A stretch of 7,998 nucleotides of DNA from Thermotogaceae bacterium (GCA_021161105.1 JAGHBG010000239.1:1-7998); one strand, 5' to 3'; shown: positions 1 to 7,785, counted from the first letter of the stretch. Notes: generated from the sequence alone by a model not told the origin. Program-made: numbers and translations.

Positions 1-427
1 CTATCAATACCCTTTTCACAAGCCCTCTGAGTTTTAACTCTTGCATTATAAGCCCCGCTTCTATGGTCTTACCGAGTCCAACTTCATCTGCCAGAAGAAA
101 CCTTATCCTGTCTCCAGAAATTGCTCTCTGAACAGTCCTAATTTGGTGTGGCAGGGGAATAATTGAAGAATTAAGGGGCGCCAATAAAACATCTGTGGAA
201 TTGAATATATTCTCAAGCTTACCTGCAGCGCTGACGTAAGATAAGAAATCATCGCTAAAGAATTCCAACATTTTTGAAATTGGCAATAAACTGCCGGCAG
301 GTATATCAATAACCTTTCCCTCAGCCGGCAGCCATACCCTTGCCATCTCATATCCAAACATTTTTCTTTCTTCGAGCAATACACAAGGTTGCTTTTTCTC
401 CTCAAGCCAGTACCACTGCTTCTCCAT
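1..427 (-). CDS. brxHII: BREX-3 helicase BrxHII, N-terminal part (cut by window edge)
   Basis: This is the first 142 codons of an SNF2/superfamily 2 type DNA helicase-like ATPase; the rest lies beyond the left edge. The visible protein starts MEKQWYWLEEKKQP. It has an N-terminal region of about 90 residues without a recognisable motif, then PLPHQIRTVQ (91-100, with a Q-motif-like glutamine at 95) and helicase motif I ADEVGLGKTIEAG (113-125, P-loop lysine 120). The DEVGLGKT form is typical of SNF2-like helicases of phage-defence clusters. The ATG at 427-425 lies seven bases after the pglXI stop. GGTGAGG (446-440), inside the end of pglXI, is the likely ribosome binding site, which suggests coupled translation. 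BrxHII is the type 3 BREX helicase, presumed to act on DNA during exclusion. On motifs alone it could also be a DISARM DrmD-type helicase; the neighbours favour BrxHII. All eight visible arginines use AGA or AGG. Confidence 0.88.
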   Translation of the reverse strand, partial: MEKQWYWLEEKKQPCVLLEERKMFGYEMARVWLPAEGKVIDIPAGSLLPISKMLEFFSDDFLSYVSAAGKLENIFNSTDVLLAPLNSSIIPLPHQIRTVQRAISGDRIRFLLADEVGLGKTIEAGLIMQELKLRGLVKRVLI

Positions 428-434
428 ATGCTGT

Positions 435-3314
435 TTATTCCTCACCAAGTCGTGTGCAAGCGTTGTCGTAATACATTAAGAGTTTAGGATCTTCCTGGAT
501 TATCCTATCCGGCAGTTTGTTTGCAACTTCAATTATCGTCTTATAATCTTTCTCACTCCATGCTTTTTTGAATCCAACTCTTACCGCTTCTGTTCTGAAA
601 AGCCTGAGTTTCCTTCCTTGATGCTTTCTATATTCTTCAAACTCTTTAAGAAGTGCCTTTTCTCTAAGGCGTTCAAGGTCTTGAGCCCTGTTGGGATCAG
701 GAACGTACCATCTATCTTTTGCTTTCTCTTTGAGAAAAGCATCTGCTGTTTCCGGTGTTTGACCCTCCATTCTCTCTCTCAAAGTCGAGCTTTTCAACAT
801 CCATGACCATATCTGCTGTGGAATTGGACCGGTGCCGTCATATTTTAAGAAATTCTGTTCCAGCAGTTCCGAAAGTTCCATTTCTTTCTCGTGCTTTGCC
901 CAACTCCGAGATATCGGCATAAATTGTGGTTGAAGTTCCTGGAAGGTTTGAGGCTTGTTTTGTAGCTGAAGTCTAAGCCACTGGATTGCTGATTCTTCAT
1001 CTGTGACAAACATAGAAATCTGCCTTAATTCACTAACCTTTATTCGTTTACTATCGTATTCAGTTACCTGATCTGGCAAGAAGAACATACCATCTCTTTC
1101 CGGAAACCTTTCCCTAAGACCCTTGTAAAATTCTGCTGCCGACATGGGAACTCTTTTTCCTCTTTGTATGTGGAAAGCAACCATTCTGTCGTAGAGAAGA
1201 TAGTCAGTTCTTTCAACGATTATTTCAGCAGTTCCGTTTTTTTCAACAAATACTGGTAGTCTTTTCAAATGTTCTCTCACAAAGTCCCAAACGCCTTCTT
1301 CAGTTCCCGCTTCAAGCTCAAACCGTTCTTCATGGCCACCGTTGGGTTTATAGGCGGAGATGATAAGATCCTGTTTCACCGCTCCGGAGCTGGTAACCTG
1401 TTTGAAGGTTCCCTGCTGTTTATCGAGAGTTCTAACATCTGCGATTACAAATCCTGCCCGCTGAATGGCTTCCTGAATGGCATTCCAGACACTGTTTTGA
1501 GAGTTATGGAATTCAACCGTCATCCATCTTCCGGGTTTCAGCACACGATAATATTCCTTGAAACAGCGTGTCATAAGCTCTTGGTATTCGAGTAAACCTT
1601 TTCGCTGAACCTTGTTTATTATCGCTTCGGGTTTGTTGCTTGTGAAAACCTTTAACCACGCTTCCCAGAGGAAATTAAGTTCTGAGTACATTAGATTTCC
1701 GCCAAAGGGTGGGTCGGTGAAGATATAGTTGATTGATGAAGATGGAATATCATGCATTTCAGAGAGACTTTGTGTTGTCACCATAACTCTCCATTCTTTT
1801 CTATAGCTTCTAATGCTTTTCATCTTTCCAGAAAAAGCTTGAATTATAGGTCTTTCTCCACTGATACTTGGAATATATAAAGTTCCTGTTACTGAACCTA
1901 AAGAAAACAAACCACCACCAGCTAAAATACGCGGAACATTCACTTTGACTTGTTTCGTTGAATAAGAAAGGCTAGACCTTATTATCGACAGAAGGTTTAT
2001 AGCTAATGAAGATTCTATAGCTTTGCTAATGAATTTTGCCAACACCCACAAATTTCTCTTCGTGTAAAAATGGTGGACGTGAGTAATTCCTTTATGATAT
2101 CCAGCACGCCATGTATCTCCCCACTTTTCACCTTTAAACATCATTGGATATGTCGGATACCAGTAAGGAATGTCACTGTTTTCGATGTGTTCAATTAACG
2201 CCAGATCAAAATCATCGGGAGTTTTTTCAAAGTGTTTCTTTCCAACACTGTAATTAATAAGAACTGGTACTTGCTTTACCTGTTTTATCGTTTGACCTAT
2301 TGCTTTATCATACTTTGTTTCCATTACTCTATCCATTTTTTTCTTTGTTAGTGTTGCTCCACAATGGGGGCATTGAAATTCAGAAAGCACTTTACCCTGG
2401 TCTTTATCTACGGCAGCTTCCCAGAAAACAACATCACCGGAGCATTCTGGGCAGGTAAAAACATCAGACCATACTGTGTAATTTATCTTTCCCCAGGGAA
2501 AAATGTCATTTTCCTTGAACCTTTTTCCTTTTTCTTTTAGCAACTCAACGGCTTTTTGTATCCGATCAGGTGTCGGATTGTGTAAGGTTAAATACATCCA
2601 GCCGCATTCAGCTTCGACTTCTTCGAGAATTCTTTTTGCTTCTCTTACAAATGCTTCTGTATCTATAGGAGTGTTGTAGTTATATGCAATGAAAGTTGCC
2701 GCTGGTGAGAGATCATTTAAGATGGCATATCTTGGCCCGAGTTTCGAAAATGTCTTTCCTTTTTCGTCTAAGATTGTTCCGTCTTCAAGAACGGTATAGC
2801 CAAGTGATTCAACAGTTTTTTTGTCCCCACACATTTGGGCAGCAACACCTGTCATTCCCGTACCACAAAAACCGTCAAAGACGATGTCTCCAGGTTCTGT
2901 GTAATGGAGTATATACCTCATTATGGCTTTATGCGGAACCTTGGTGTGATATGAATGAGCATTGTAAATAGGATCGTTTTTGCCTTCGCTAACATCTGCT
3001 GCGAATGGTTCTCTGGAGTATTTTTCTTCAGAGTTGTACGGTTTACCATAGTGTTTCACGAAATCGCTTATAAAAGGATTAGGGCAGGCAGTGTAATAGG
3101 GTGGATCAGACAGTTTTATTATGTCTTCATCTTCTCCAATAGGAAATCCTTCGATTTTTCTAAACTCCGGGTCTTTAAGCTTTTCTCTGAGTTTCTCTTT
3201 GAAATATTCTCTTCGTGCTTCGTCATTTTCGAAGGTCAAGCCTAAGCATTCAACTTTTTCTTCCTTTGAGGTTGTTTCTAAATTTTCAAAAAGGTTTCTG
3301 CTATCATTATTCAT
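435..3314 (-). CDS. pglXI: BREX-3 adenine-specific DNA methyltransferase PglXI
   Basis: A 959-residue DNA methyltransferase, expected to transfer a methyl group from S-adenosylmethionine to adenine in host DNA and so mark self. Near the N-terminus is SDPPYYTACPNPF (69-81), then HTKVPHKAIMRYI (123-135) and the SAM-binding motif I PGDIVFDGFCGTG (141-153). A four-cysteine zinc ribbon follows, CPEC (288-291) and CPHC (315-318). The second methylase block holds TDPPFGGNLMYSELNFLWEAW (533-553), probably the catalytic motif IV, followed by YYRVLKPG (588-595). Residues 660-959 carry no enzymatic motif and are probably the specificity or partner-binding part. The ATG overlaps the brxC stop as ATGA, and AGGAGG (3330-3325) lies ten bases upstream, so the start is well supported. 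The length and two-block design with an internal zinc ribbon fit type 3 PglX and related DUF1156-like methylases. Target site and base cannot be read from sequence; N4-cytosine methylation is not excluded by the motifs. Confidence 0.9.
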   Translation of the reverse strand: MNNDSRNLFENLETTSKEEKVECLGLTFENDEARREYFKEKLREKLKDPEFRKIEGFPIGEDEDIIKLSDPPYYTACPNPFISDFVKHYGKPYNSEEKYSREPFAADVSEGKNDPIYNAHSYHTKVPHKAIMRYILHYTEPGDIVFDGFCGTGMTGVAAQMCGDKKTVESLGYTVLEDGTILDEKGKTFSKLGPRYAILNDLSPAATFIAYNYNTPIDTEAFVREAKRILEEVEAECGWMYLTLHNPTPDRIQKAVELLKEKGKRFKENDIFPWGKINYTVWSDVFTCPECSGDVVFWEAAVDKDQGKVLSEFQCPHCGATLTKKKMDRVMETKYDKAIGQTIKQVKQVPVLINYSVGKKHFEKTPDDFDLALIEHIENSDIPYWYPTYPMMFKGEKWGDTWRAGYHKGITHVHHFYTKRNLWVLAKFISKAIESSLAINLLSIIRSSLSYSTKQVKVNVPRILAGGGLFSLGSVTGTLYIPSISGERPIIQAFSGKMKSIRSYRKEWRVMVTTQSLSEMHDIPSSSINYIFTDPPFGGNLMYSELNFLWEAWLKVFTSNKPEAIINKVQRKGLLEYQELMTRCFKEYYRVLKPGRWMTVEFHNSQNSVWNAIQEAIQRAGFVIADVRTLDKQQGTFKQVTSSGAVKQDLIISAYKPNGGHEERFELEAGTEEGVWDFVREHLKRLPVFVEKNGTAEIIVERTDYLLYDRMVAFHIQRGKRVPMSAAEFYKGLRERFPERDGMFFLPDQVTEYDSKRIKVSELRQISMFVTDEESAIQWLRLQLQNKPQTFQELQPQFMPISRSWAKHEKEMELSELLEQNFLKYDGTGPIPQQIWSWMLKSSTLRERMEGQTPETADAFLKEKAKDRWYVPDPNRAQDLERLREKALLKEFEEYRKHQGRKLRLFRTEAVRVGFKKAWSEKDYKTIIEVANKLPDRIIQEDPKLLMYYDNACTRLGEE

Positions 3315-6300
3315 TTCTGCGTTTCCTCCTCTCTGAGGATTATCCTTATTCTTGAGGTGTCTTTACCCTTGGATAGGTCTTTCACGAATTCTTCAAAACG
3401 TTCTTTCATCTCTTGTGGGGTAAGCGGGCTATGATCCCCAAAGAGTTTTTGAACAAGCTGTTCTGTTGTAAGCTCAACTTTTTCAAGCCCCGATAAAGCT
3501 TCAGCAACAGCTTTTGTGAATTTCGGATTGTCTATCAGTTCTTTTGTCAACACTCCTTCTGATAAGAACTCTTCGATGAGCTCTCTGTGTTCCTTATGAA
3601 GCAGTCCCATGTTTTCTTTCACTATCGGGTCTTTGAGATTGTCAAGAAGTATATTTGTCCAGTTGTCAAAGAGTTTATCGAGTTCCTCATCGAGATATTC
3701 AAGAGCTGTATCCATATCACCTTCTTGAATCTTATCGCTTGTTGGTTTGAAGTTACAAAATTCACATACTGGCGATCTTTCAAGGTCTTTATCTGTAAGA
3801 GAGTAGCAGGTTTTTAAATTGGTAAGTTTTTCTGTAAACTTATTCAATTCAGTATTTGGAAGTATTTTTATCATTGCAAGTGTGTTAAGGGCTTTGAGCC
3901 TGAAATCACTGATTAGTTTCTGCTTTCTCTCATCTTGATGGGCATTTAATCTCGCCTTCCTGTGAAATTCTTTGTATATCCTTATGTATTCTTTTTTAAG
4001 GCTGTCAAGTTTTTCGTGGATTTCGACTTCGATTTGGTTGGTCAATTCCTTTAAATTTTTTAGCTTATCGAGTGTATCGGCTTTTGTTTCATCGAATTTA
4101 TTGTGCCAGCTATTCTCGGAAGGAACATATTCTTTTGCTCTTTCGAGATATCCTACTTTTTGATTTAGATCCTTTATAAAGTCAATCAATTTTTCAGCAC
4201 TGCATATTTCTTTATGGTCTTTTTCAATCTTACTAAGCTCTTTATCAGAATGTCTGAAATTCCTTAATTTTCCAACGGTTGAGTATTTCTGAAGAGAATC
4301 AAAGAATTCATTTAGCGCTTTTGCTTTTTTCTTTAATACCTCAAGTATGTTTTCATTGAAAAGAGCTGTTGACCAAAAGGTTATTCCCTGACTTATTTTA
4401 GATTGAAATTTAGCCATTTTCTCAGCTTTTTCTTGTGCCTTGCTTAACATATTTTGAACAGGAGATTTTTTATCGTTTTTAAGCAATTCAACCTGACCTG
4501 AGTTTATTCCAAGAATGGTAAAAAGATGTTTGAGTTCTATAATGGGTAAACCTTTCGGATGCTTTACATTCTTGAAATTCAAAAGCTGTTCTAACGGTAT
4601 TTTTGCAAACTTTTCAATATTGCTGGCATCAATTGTTTCTCCAGCGCCAAGAGATATTTCAATCTCACCCATATAAACCATGGCAGCTAATAAAATCACT
4701 ATCCATTCGGTTTCGAGGTGATAAGGCCCAAAATATTCCACGCCCCCTTCATTTGTTTCAATTAGTTCGTTTCTATTGAGTACTTCGTTAATTCCCTTTT
4801 CTTGAAGTTTTGAACGTATGTACTTTATATAAGGCGATTTTGATGTATCTAAATTTCCGGATTCATCTAATAAATTGAAGGCCGAAAGAATGTCTTTCGC
4901 TTGCTTTGTAAATCTTCCCAGAGCAATTGCTTTAAGAGTGTTTTCAATATTTTGGATTCGGTTTTGAGAAGTTATACGGATTGGAAACTTAGGATAACCG
5001 ATTGCGGTATCATCAAAATAATTGTTGAAAAGTGTTGAGGCTATATAATCAACTGTTTCCTTAAAATTGTCAGGCTTATGTATGAATGAACCCTCTTTTA
5101 GGACTTCGCGAAGATCCTTTTTTCTCTTTTCATAGGTTACTTCAAAAGAATCGAGAAAATGCTCATTCAACCACCTTGTCAGAGCTCCTTGAAAGCTTCG
5201 TGCTTTGTCTTCGTAGCTGGATTTGTACATCCCTGCTGTTTTGGCCAATTCTATTGCAGCCGTGTAGTTTGTCAAATCCTTTTCAAATTCTTCGCTCATC
5301 GTTTTTAAACTGAAAAACACTTCATCATCGCGGCCCTCGTCTTTGAAATCGTGGATTTTGTACATTGGAAGAAAGTATATATAAAAATCCCTGGGAGGTT
5401 GTGCATTTGAACGTTCATTTGGTTGACCAAAAAAGAGATATCCCAGTCTTGTGGTATTCTTCTCATACCAACGAAGTTCGTATTCCCAGATTTTGAAGCC
5501 AGAAACATATGGCTTGTCTGAGCATTCCATCAATTTTGCCAGAATGTCATAGTAATATCTGTTTAATTTGTCCTTGCTAAGAGTTTCAGCCTTTTTCTCA
5601 ATTTGAGCATCGAAGTCTATTGCTTTTTTTAGATCCAAGTAATATTGCCCGTTTTCTTTTATGTAGGATATATACTGCCCACTCACTATTTTTATAATCT
5701 CTCTCAGAATTGTTTCAACATAAGTATGTAGATCATCCAATGGGTCACCGCCCATTTCTGCATTAACATCGAAAATGCACAAATTGTCACGCAGCTCTGT
5801 AGCGGTAAGACCTATTTTGGTCTTCATGTCGCTAGTACTGAGTCTGTGAACAGAAAGCGCATTAATGATTCTCTTTGCATTTTTGAGATACGGCTTTTTT
5901 ATGTTGCTTTCAACTTTTATCATTAATTCGTCACTCTTATCCTCTGTTTCTCTTATCTCCGGAACAGCTCTATTTGCCGCATTTAATTTTATAAAATCCC
6001 AATAACTATCAAAAGAAATAATCCCTGGTTCATCTTCTGGTACCTCCTTGTCTAAAACTTTTCGTATCACTTTTGAAATTGTTTGTAAAACTTCCCTTTT
6101 TTCTATAAATCTTACTTTCTCGAACATTGTAATGAAAGCTGGATGTATAGGAAAGAGCTCAACAAAGTTCTCAAGATTCTCATTCAGAGTGCTATAAAAC
6201 TTCGTGAATTTTTGCAAGTGTTCGCGAATGAAAGCTTTTTGCTTTGAATTTTTCTTTAGCAGCCTATTTGCGGTAACATACTCAATGTCTTCCCTAACTA

Positions 6301-7036
6301 TGCGTAATTCAACGAATCTATCTTTGACCCTTCTTAGAGAATCAGAAACAAATTCAAACCTCGGGTTCTCAAAAAGCGTTTCCTGAATACCTGTGATAAA
6401 TCGAAACCTCGAAGATTTACAAAATTCCCCAATTTCTCTCAAGAAATTTATATCCAAAATTATCTCTTGCTCGTTTCTGTGTCTTAGGTAATCAAGTAGT
6501 TCATCTACAACCATCAATAAACCTTGATCTGGATATTTTTCGTTAAAAAGGCTCATCATTTCTTGCAATATGCCCTTGTTATTAACAACCTGATCCATTG
6601 GGGGATAGTTAAAGTCGACATCCATCTCTGCAAGGTTTTCTTTTAATTCGCGAAGAATAATATCTCTCAGATACATTGTGGAAGTACCAATTTCTGTTCG
6701 AATTACTTTGAATTTTCCTGCTATTTTTGAAGCACTTTCTTTAACCTTATCATTCGTCAGTAAATCAACAAGGCTAGAATTTTCTGTAATTGAAGAAATA
6801 ACAGCCATTAAATGTGATTTACCTGTTCCATAGTTTCCGACTACCATTAGACCTTTGTTATCTTGTGGGGTTTCAAATTGAAGGTTCTCAAAAATTATAT
6901 TGTGAAGGTTGTCAGCCATTTGGTTTGAGATGACATATGTAGAAATAAAATTCGCAGCTTTGTTCTTGTCTTTAGCGTCTTTAAGTTGTGCTACCGTTTC
7001 CACAGGGTCAAATTGAATAAGATCACCATACTTCAC
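3311..7036 (-). CDS. brxC: BREX-3 P-loop ATPase BrxC
   Basis: A 1241-residue P-loop protein of the BrxC (PglY-like, DUF6079-type) family, the largest core BREX protein; family members are cytoplasmic ATPases required for phage exclusion. Walker A is GNYGTGKS (67-74) and Walker B is LLMVVDELLDYL (173-184, acidic pair D178-E179). ITGIQETLFENPRF (214-227) is a likely sensor strand, and FPIHPAF (295-301) is a conserved-looking element after the ATPase core. Roughly 860-1050 is rich in Lys, Glu and Leu and probably forms helices or coiled coils. Near the C-terminus, C1077 and CEFC (1091-1094) could form a small metal site. The start is GTG (7036-7034). It is the first possible start after an in-frame TGA at 7057-7055, and AGGGGGA lies eight bases upstream. 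brxF is 81 bases upstream and pglXI overlaps the stop by four bases. The gene is more AT-rich than much of pglXI. No frameshift or missing ATPase residue is seen. Confidence 0.92.
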   Translation of the reverse strand: MKYGDLIQFDPVETVAQLKDAKDKNKAANFISTYVISNQMADNLHNIIFENLQFETPQDNKGLMVVGNYGTGKSHLMAVISSITENSSLVDLLTNDKVKESASKIAGKFKVIRTEIGTSTMYLRDIILRELKENLAEMDVDFNYPPMDQVVNNKGILQEMMSLFNEKYPDQGLLMVVDELLDYLRHRNEQEIILDINFLREIGEFCKSSRFRFITGIQETLFENPRFEFVSDSLRRVKDRFVELRIVREDIEYVTANRLLKKNSKQKAFIREHLQKFTKFYSTLNENLENFVELFPIHPAFITMFEKVRFIEKREVLQTISKVIRKVLDKEVPEDEPGIISFDSYWDFIKLNAANRAVPEIRETEDKSDELMIKVESNIKKPYLKNAKRIINALSVHRLSTSDMKTKIGLTATELRDNLCIFDVNAEMGGDPLDDLHTYVETILREIIKIVSGQYISYIKENGQYYLDLKKAIDFDAQIEKKAETLSKDKLNRYYYDILAKLMECSDKPYVSGFKIWEYELRWYEKNTTRLGYLFFGQPNERSNAQPPRDFYIYFLPMYKIHDFKDEGRDDEVFFSLKTMSEEFEKDLTNYTAAIELAKTAGMYKSSYEDKARSFQGALTRWLNEHFLDSFEVTYEKRKKDLREVLKEGSFIHKPDNFKETVDYIASTLFNNYFDDTAIGYPKFPIRITSQNRIQNIENTLKAIALGRFTKQAKDILSAFNLLDESGNLDTSKSPYIKYIRSKLQEKGINEVLNRNELIETNEGGVEYFGPYHLETEWIVILLAAMVYMGEIEISLGAGETIDASNIEKFAKIPLEQLLNFKNVKHPKGLPIIELKHLFTILGINSGQVELLKNDKKSPVQNMLSKAQEKAEKMAKFQSKISQGITFWSTALFNENILEVLKKKAKALNEFFDSLQKYSTVGKLRNFRHSDKELSKIEKDHKEICSAEKLIDFIKDLNQKVGYLERAKEYVPSENSWHNKFDETKADTLDKLKNLKELTNQIEVEIHEKLDSLKKEYIRIYKEFHRKARLNAHQDERKQKLISDFRLKALNTLAMIKILPNTELNKFTEKLTNLKTCYSLTDKDLERSPVCEFCNFKPTSDKIQEGDMDTALEYLDEELDKLFDNWTNILLDNLKDPIVKENMGLLHKEHRELIEEFLSEGVLTKELIDNPKFTKAVAEALSGLEKVELTTEQLVQKLFGDHSPLTPQEMKERFEEFVKDLSKGKDTSRIRIILREEETQK
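3325..3330 (-). promoter_or_regulatory. Ribosome binding site of pglXI inside the end of brxC
   Basis: AGGAGG on the minus strand lies ten bases before the pglXI ATG and within the last codons of brxC. Together with the ATGA stop/start overlap it fixes the pglXI start and indicates translational coupling of BrxC and PglXI. Confidence 0.85.
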
Positions 7037-7043
7037 TTGTTCT

Positions 7044-7050
7044 TCCCCCT
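7044..7050 (-). promoter_or_regulatory. Ribosome binding site deciding the GTG start of brxC
   Basis: AGGGGGA on the minus strand ends seven bases before the GTG at 7036-7034, the five G residues being eight bases away. With the in-frame TGA just upstream (7057-7055), it makes the non-ATG start the only sensible choice. Confidence 0.8.
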
Positions 7051-7070
7051 TTTTTCATTTGAACTCGAGT

Positions 7071-7099
7071 TTTTGTATTCAAGCGACAATTTTACAAAA
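7071..7099 (-). repeat. AT-rich inverted repeat in the brxF-brxC spacer
   Basis: Seven-base arms TTTTGTA (7099-7093) and TACAAAA (7077-7071) flank a 15-base loop on the minus strand. The hairpin would be weak and has no U-tract directly after it, so it is not a convincing terminator. The palindrome ACTCGAGT (7063-7070) immediately follows on the way to the brxC ribosome binding site. The spacer could hold a processing or attenuation site, but nothing proves it. Confidence 0.25.
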
Positions 7100-7117
7100 C
7101 AATACATTCAGATTTCT

Positions 7118-7618
7118 TCAACAAGGGCTCATTAAAACTATCTCTTTTTCTAAATAACCTTCGAAATATTCCGGATGTCCCCTTGTTGCGTGCAACAATT
7201 TATTTCCAGTAACCTCGCCAGGCCATGTGGCAATAACAGATTTTTTTCTAGCAATATTTCGTAATGCCGAAAGGGCGCGGAGCTTTAATTCAGGTTCAAA
7301 AAGAAGCTCAATATTATCCAGAAGCAAAAAATTATTCCCCATTTCAGGAAGTCTATCGAAAAATTTCATAGCACGATATGGTCTGTCCATCATTGGTATT
7401 TCCAAAAGCGCTTTGCTCAATTCCAAATTGAGATTTACAACAGACTCATTGAGCTGTTCTGCTATTTTCTTCAAAGTATCTGTCTTTCCAGTACCATGCT
7501 GTCCAACAATTAGGTAAAGCCCCCCGGTTGGATAACCATTTCTCAACTCTCGAATAAAGCATTTCAATTCGTATTTAATTTGATAGCCCAACTTGATCAC
7601 CTGAAATGAAAGTATCAT
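7118..7618 (-). CDS. brxF: BREX-3 small P-loop protein BrxF
   Basis: A 166-residue AAA-like P-loop protein matching BrxF, the small ATPase specific to type 3 BREX. Walker A is GQHGTGKT (39-46) and Walker B is NFLLLDNIELLF (96-107), with D101 as the metal-binding acid but asparagine (102) where many AAA proteins have the catalytic glutamate. VIATWPG (128-134) occupies the sensor-1 position, and ATRGHPEYF (144-152) supplies a conserved-looking arginine. There is no lid domain, signal peptide or membrane segment. Its role in exclusion is not well defined; as a minimal ATPase next to brxC it may partner BrxC (inference). It is the first gene of the cluster. An in-frame TGA directly precedes the ATG (7618-7616), so the protein cannot extend upstream. 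No Shine-Dalgarno sequence precedes this ATG; an in-frame GTG at 7600 is an alternative but has no better site. Confidence 0.85.
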   Translation of the reverse strand: MILSFQVIKLGYQIKYELKCFIRELRNGYPTGGLYLIVGQHGTGKTDTLKKIAEQLNESVVNLNLELSKALLEIPMMDRPYRAMKFFDRLPEMGNNFLLLDNIELLFEPELKLRALSALRNIARKKSVIATWPGEVTGNKLLHATRGHPEYFEGYLEKEIVLMSPC

Positions 7619-7629
7619 TCACATATAAT

Positions 7630-7658
7630 ATTTTACATCTTTAGTTTCGCATTTTAAA
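7630..7658 (-). promoter_or_regulatory. Candidate sigma-70-type promoter of the BREX cluster
   Basis: On the minus strand, TTTAAA (7658-7653, four of six matches to TTGACA) is followed after exactly 17 bases by TAAAAT (7635-7630, five of six matches to TATAAT). Transcription would start near 7623, only about five bases before the brxF ATG, giving a nearly leaderless message. This agrees with the absence of a ribosome binding site at brxF. In DNA this AT-rich, such matches also arise by chance. Confidence 0.4.
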
Positions 7659-7662
7659 ATGC
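7649..7662. repeat. Perfect 14-base palindrome overlapping the candidate -35 box
   Basis: GCATTTTAAAATGC is a perfect palindrome and extends to 7646-7665 with one mismatched pair. Its centre coincides with the candidate -35 element of the brxF promoter, the usual place for a repressor operator. No regulator gene is visible in the window, so the operator role is inferred from position and symmetry only. Confidence 0.45.
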
Positions 7663-7773
7663 AAACAGTTCATGAAGGTTATTTTTTTGCATCATTAACA
7701 CATCGGAGATTTTAACTATTTGAGGATGAATCAACATATATGAACCAAACTACATAAAAACCAAATGTTTAAA

Positions 7774-7785
7774 ATGAATATTCAT
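7774..7785. repeat. Perfect 12-base palindrome upstream of the cluster
   Basis: ATGAATATTCAT is a perfect palindrome about 155 bases upstream of brxF. The adjoining TTTAAAATG (7768-7776) also occurs in the palindrome at 7649-7662, so the two sites could be related binding sites. It may equally be a chance product of AT-rich sequence. Confidence 0.3.

Noticed and set aside
103..405. A 100-codon minus-strand open frame overlapping brxHII
   Set aside because: It is out of frame with the helicase reading frame, which shows the clear motif ADEVGLGKTIEAG and has a start placed just after pglXI. It is a shadow frame.
5305..5508. Minus-strand 67-codon frame inside brxC, and several plus-strand frames of 60-108 codons across brxC, pglXI and brxF
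   Set aside because: All lie inside genes with strong family motifs and intact frames, and their translations show no domain or credible gene start. They are shadows.
7023..7058. An 11-codon minus-strand mini-ORF (ATG at 7058-7056) overlapping the start of brxC, as a possible leader peptide
   Set aside because: It has no proper ribosome binding site, its codons are simply the AG-rich binding site of brxC, and such short frames are expected by chance.
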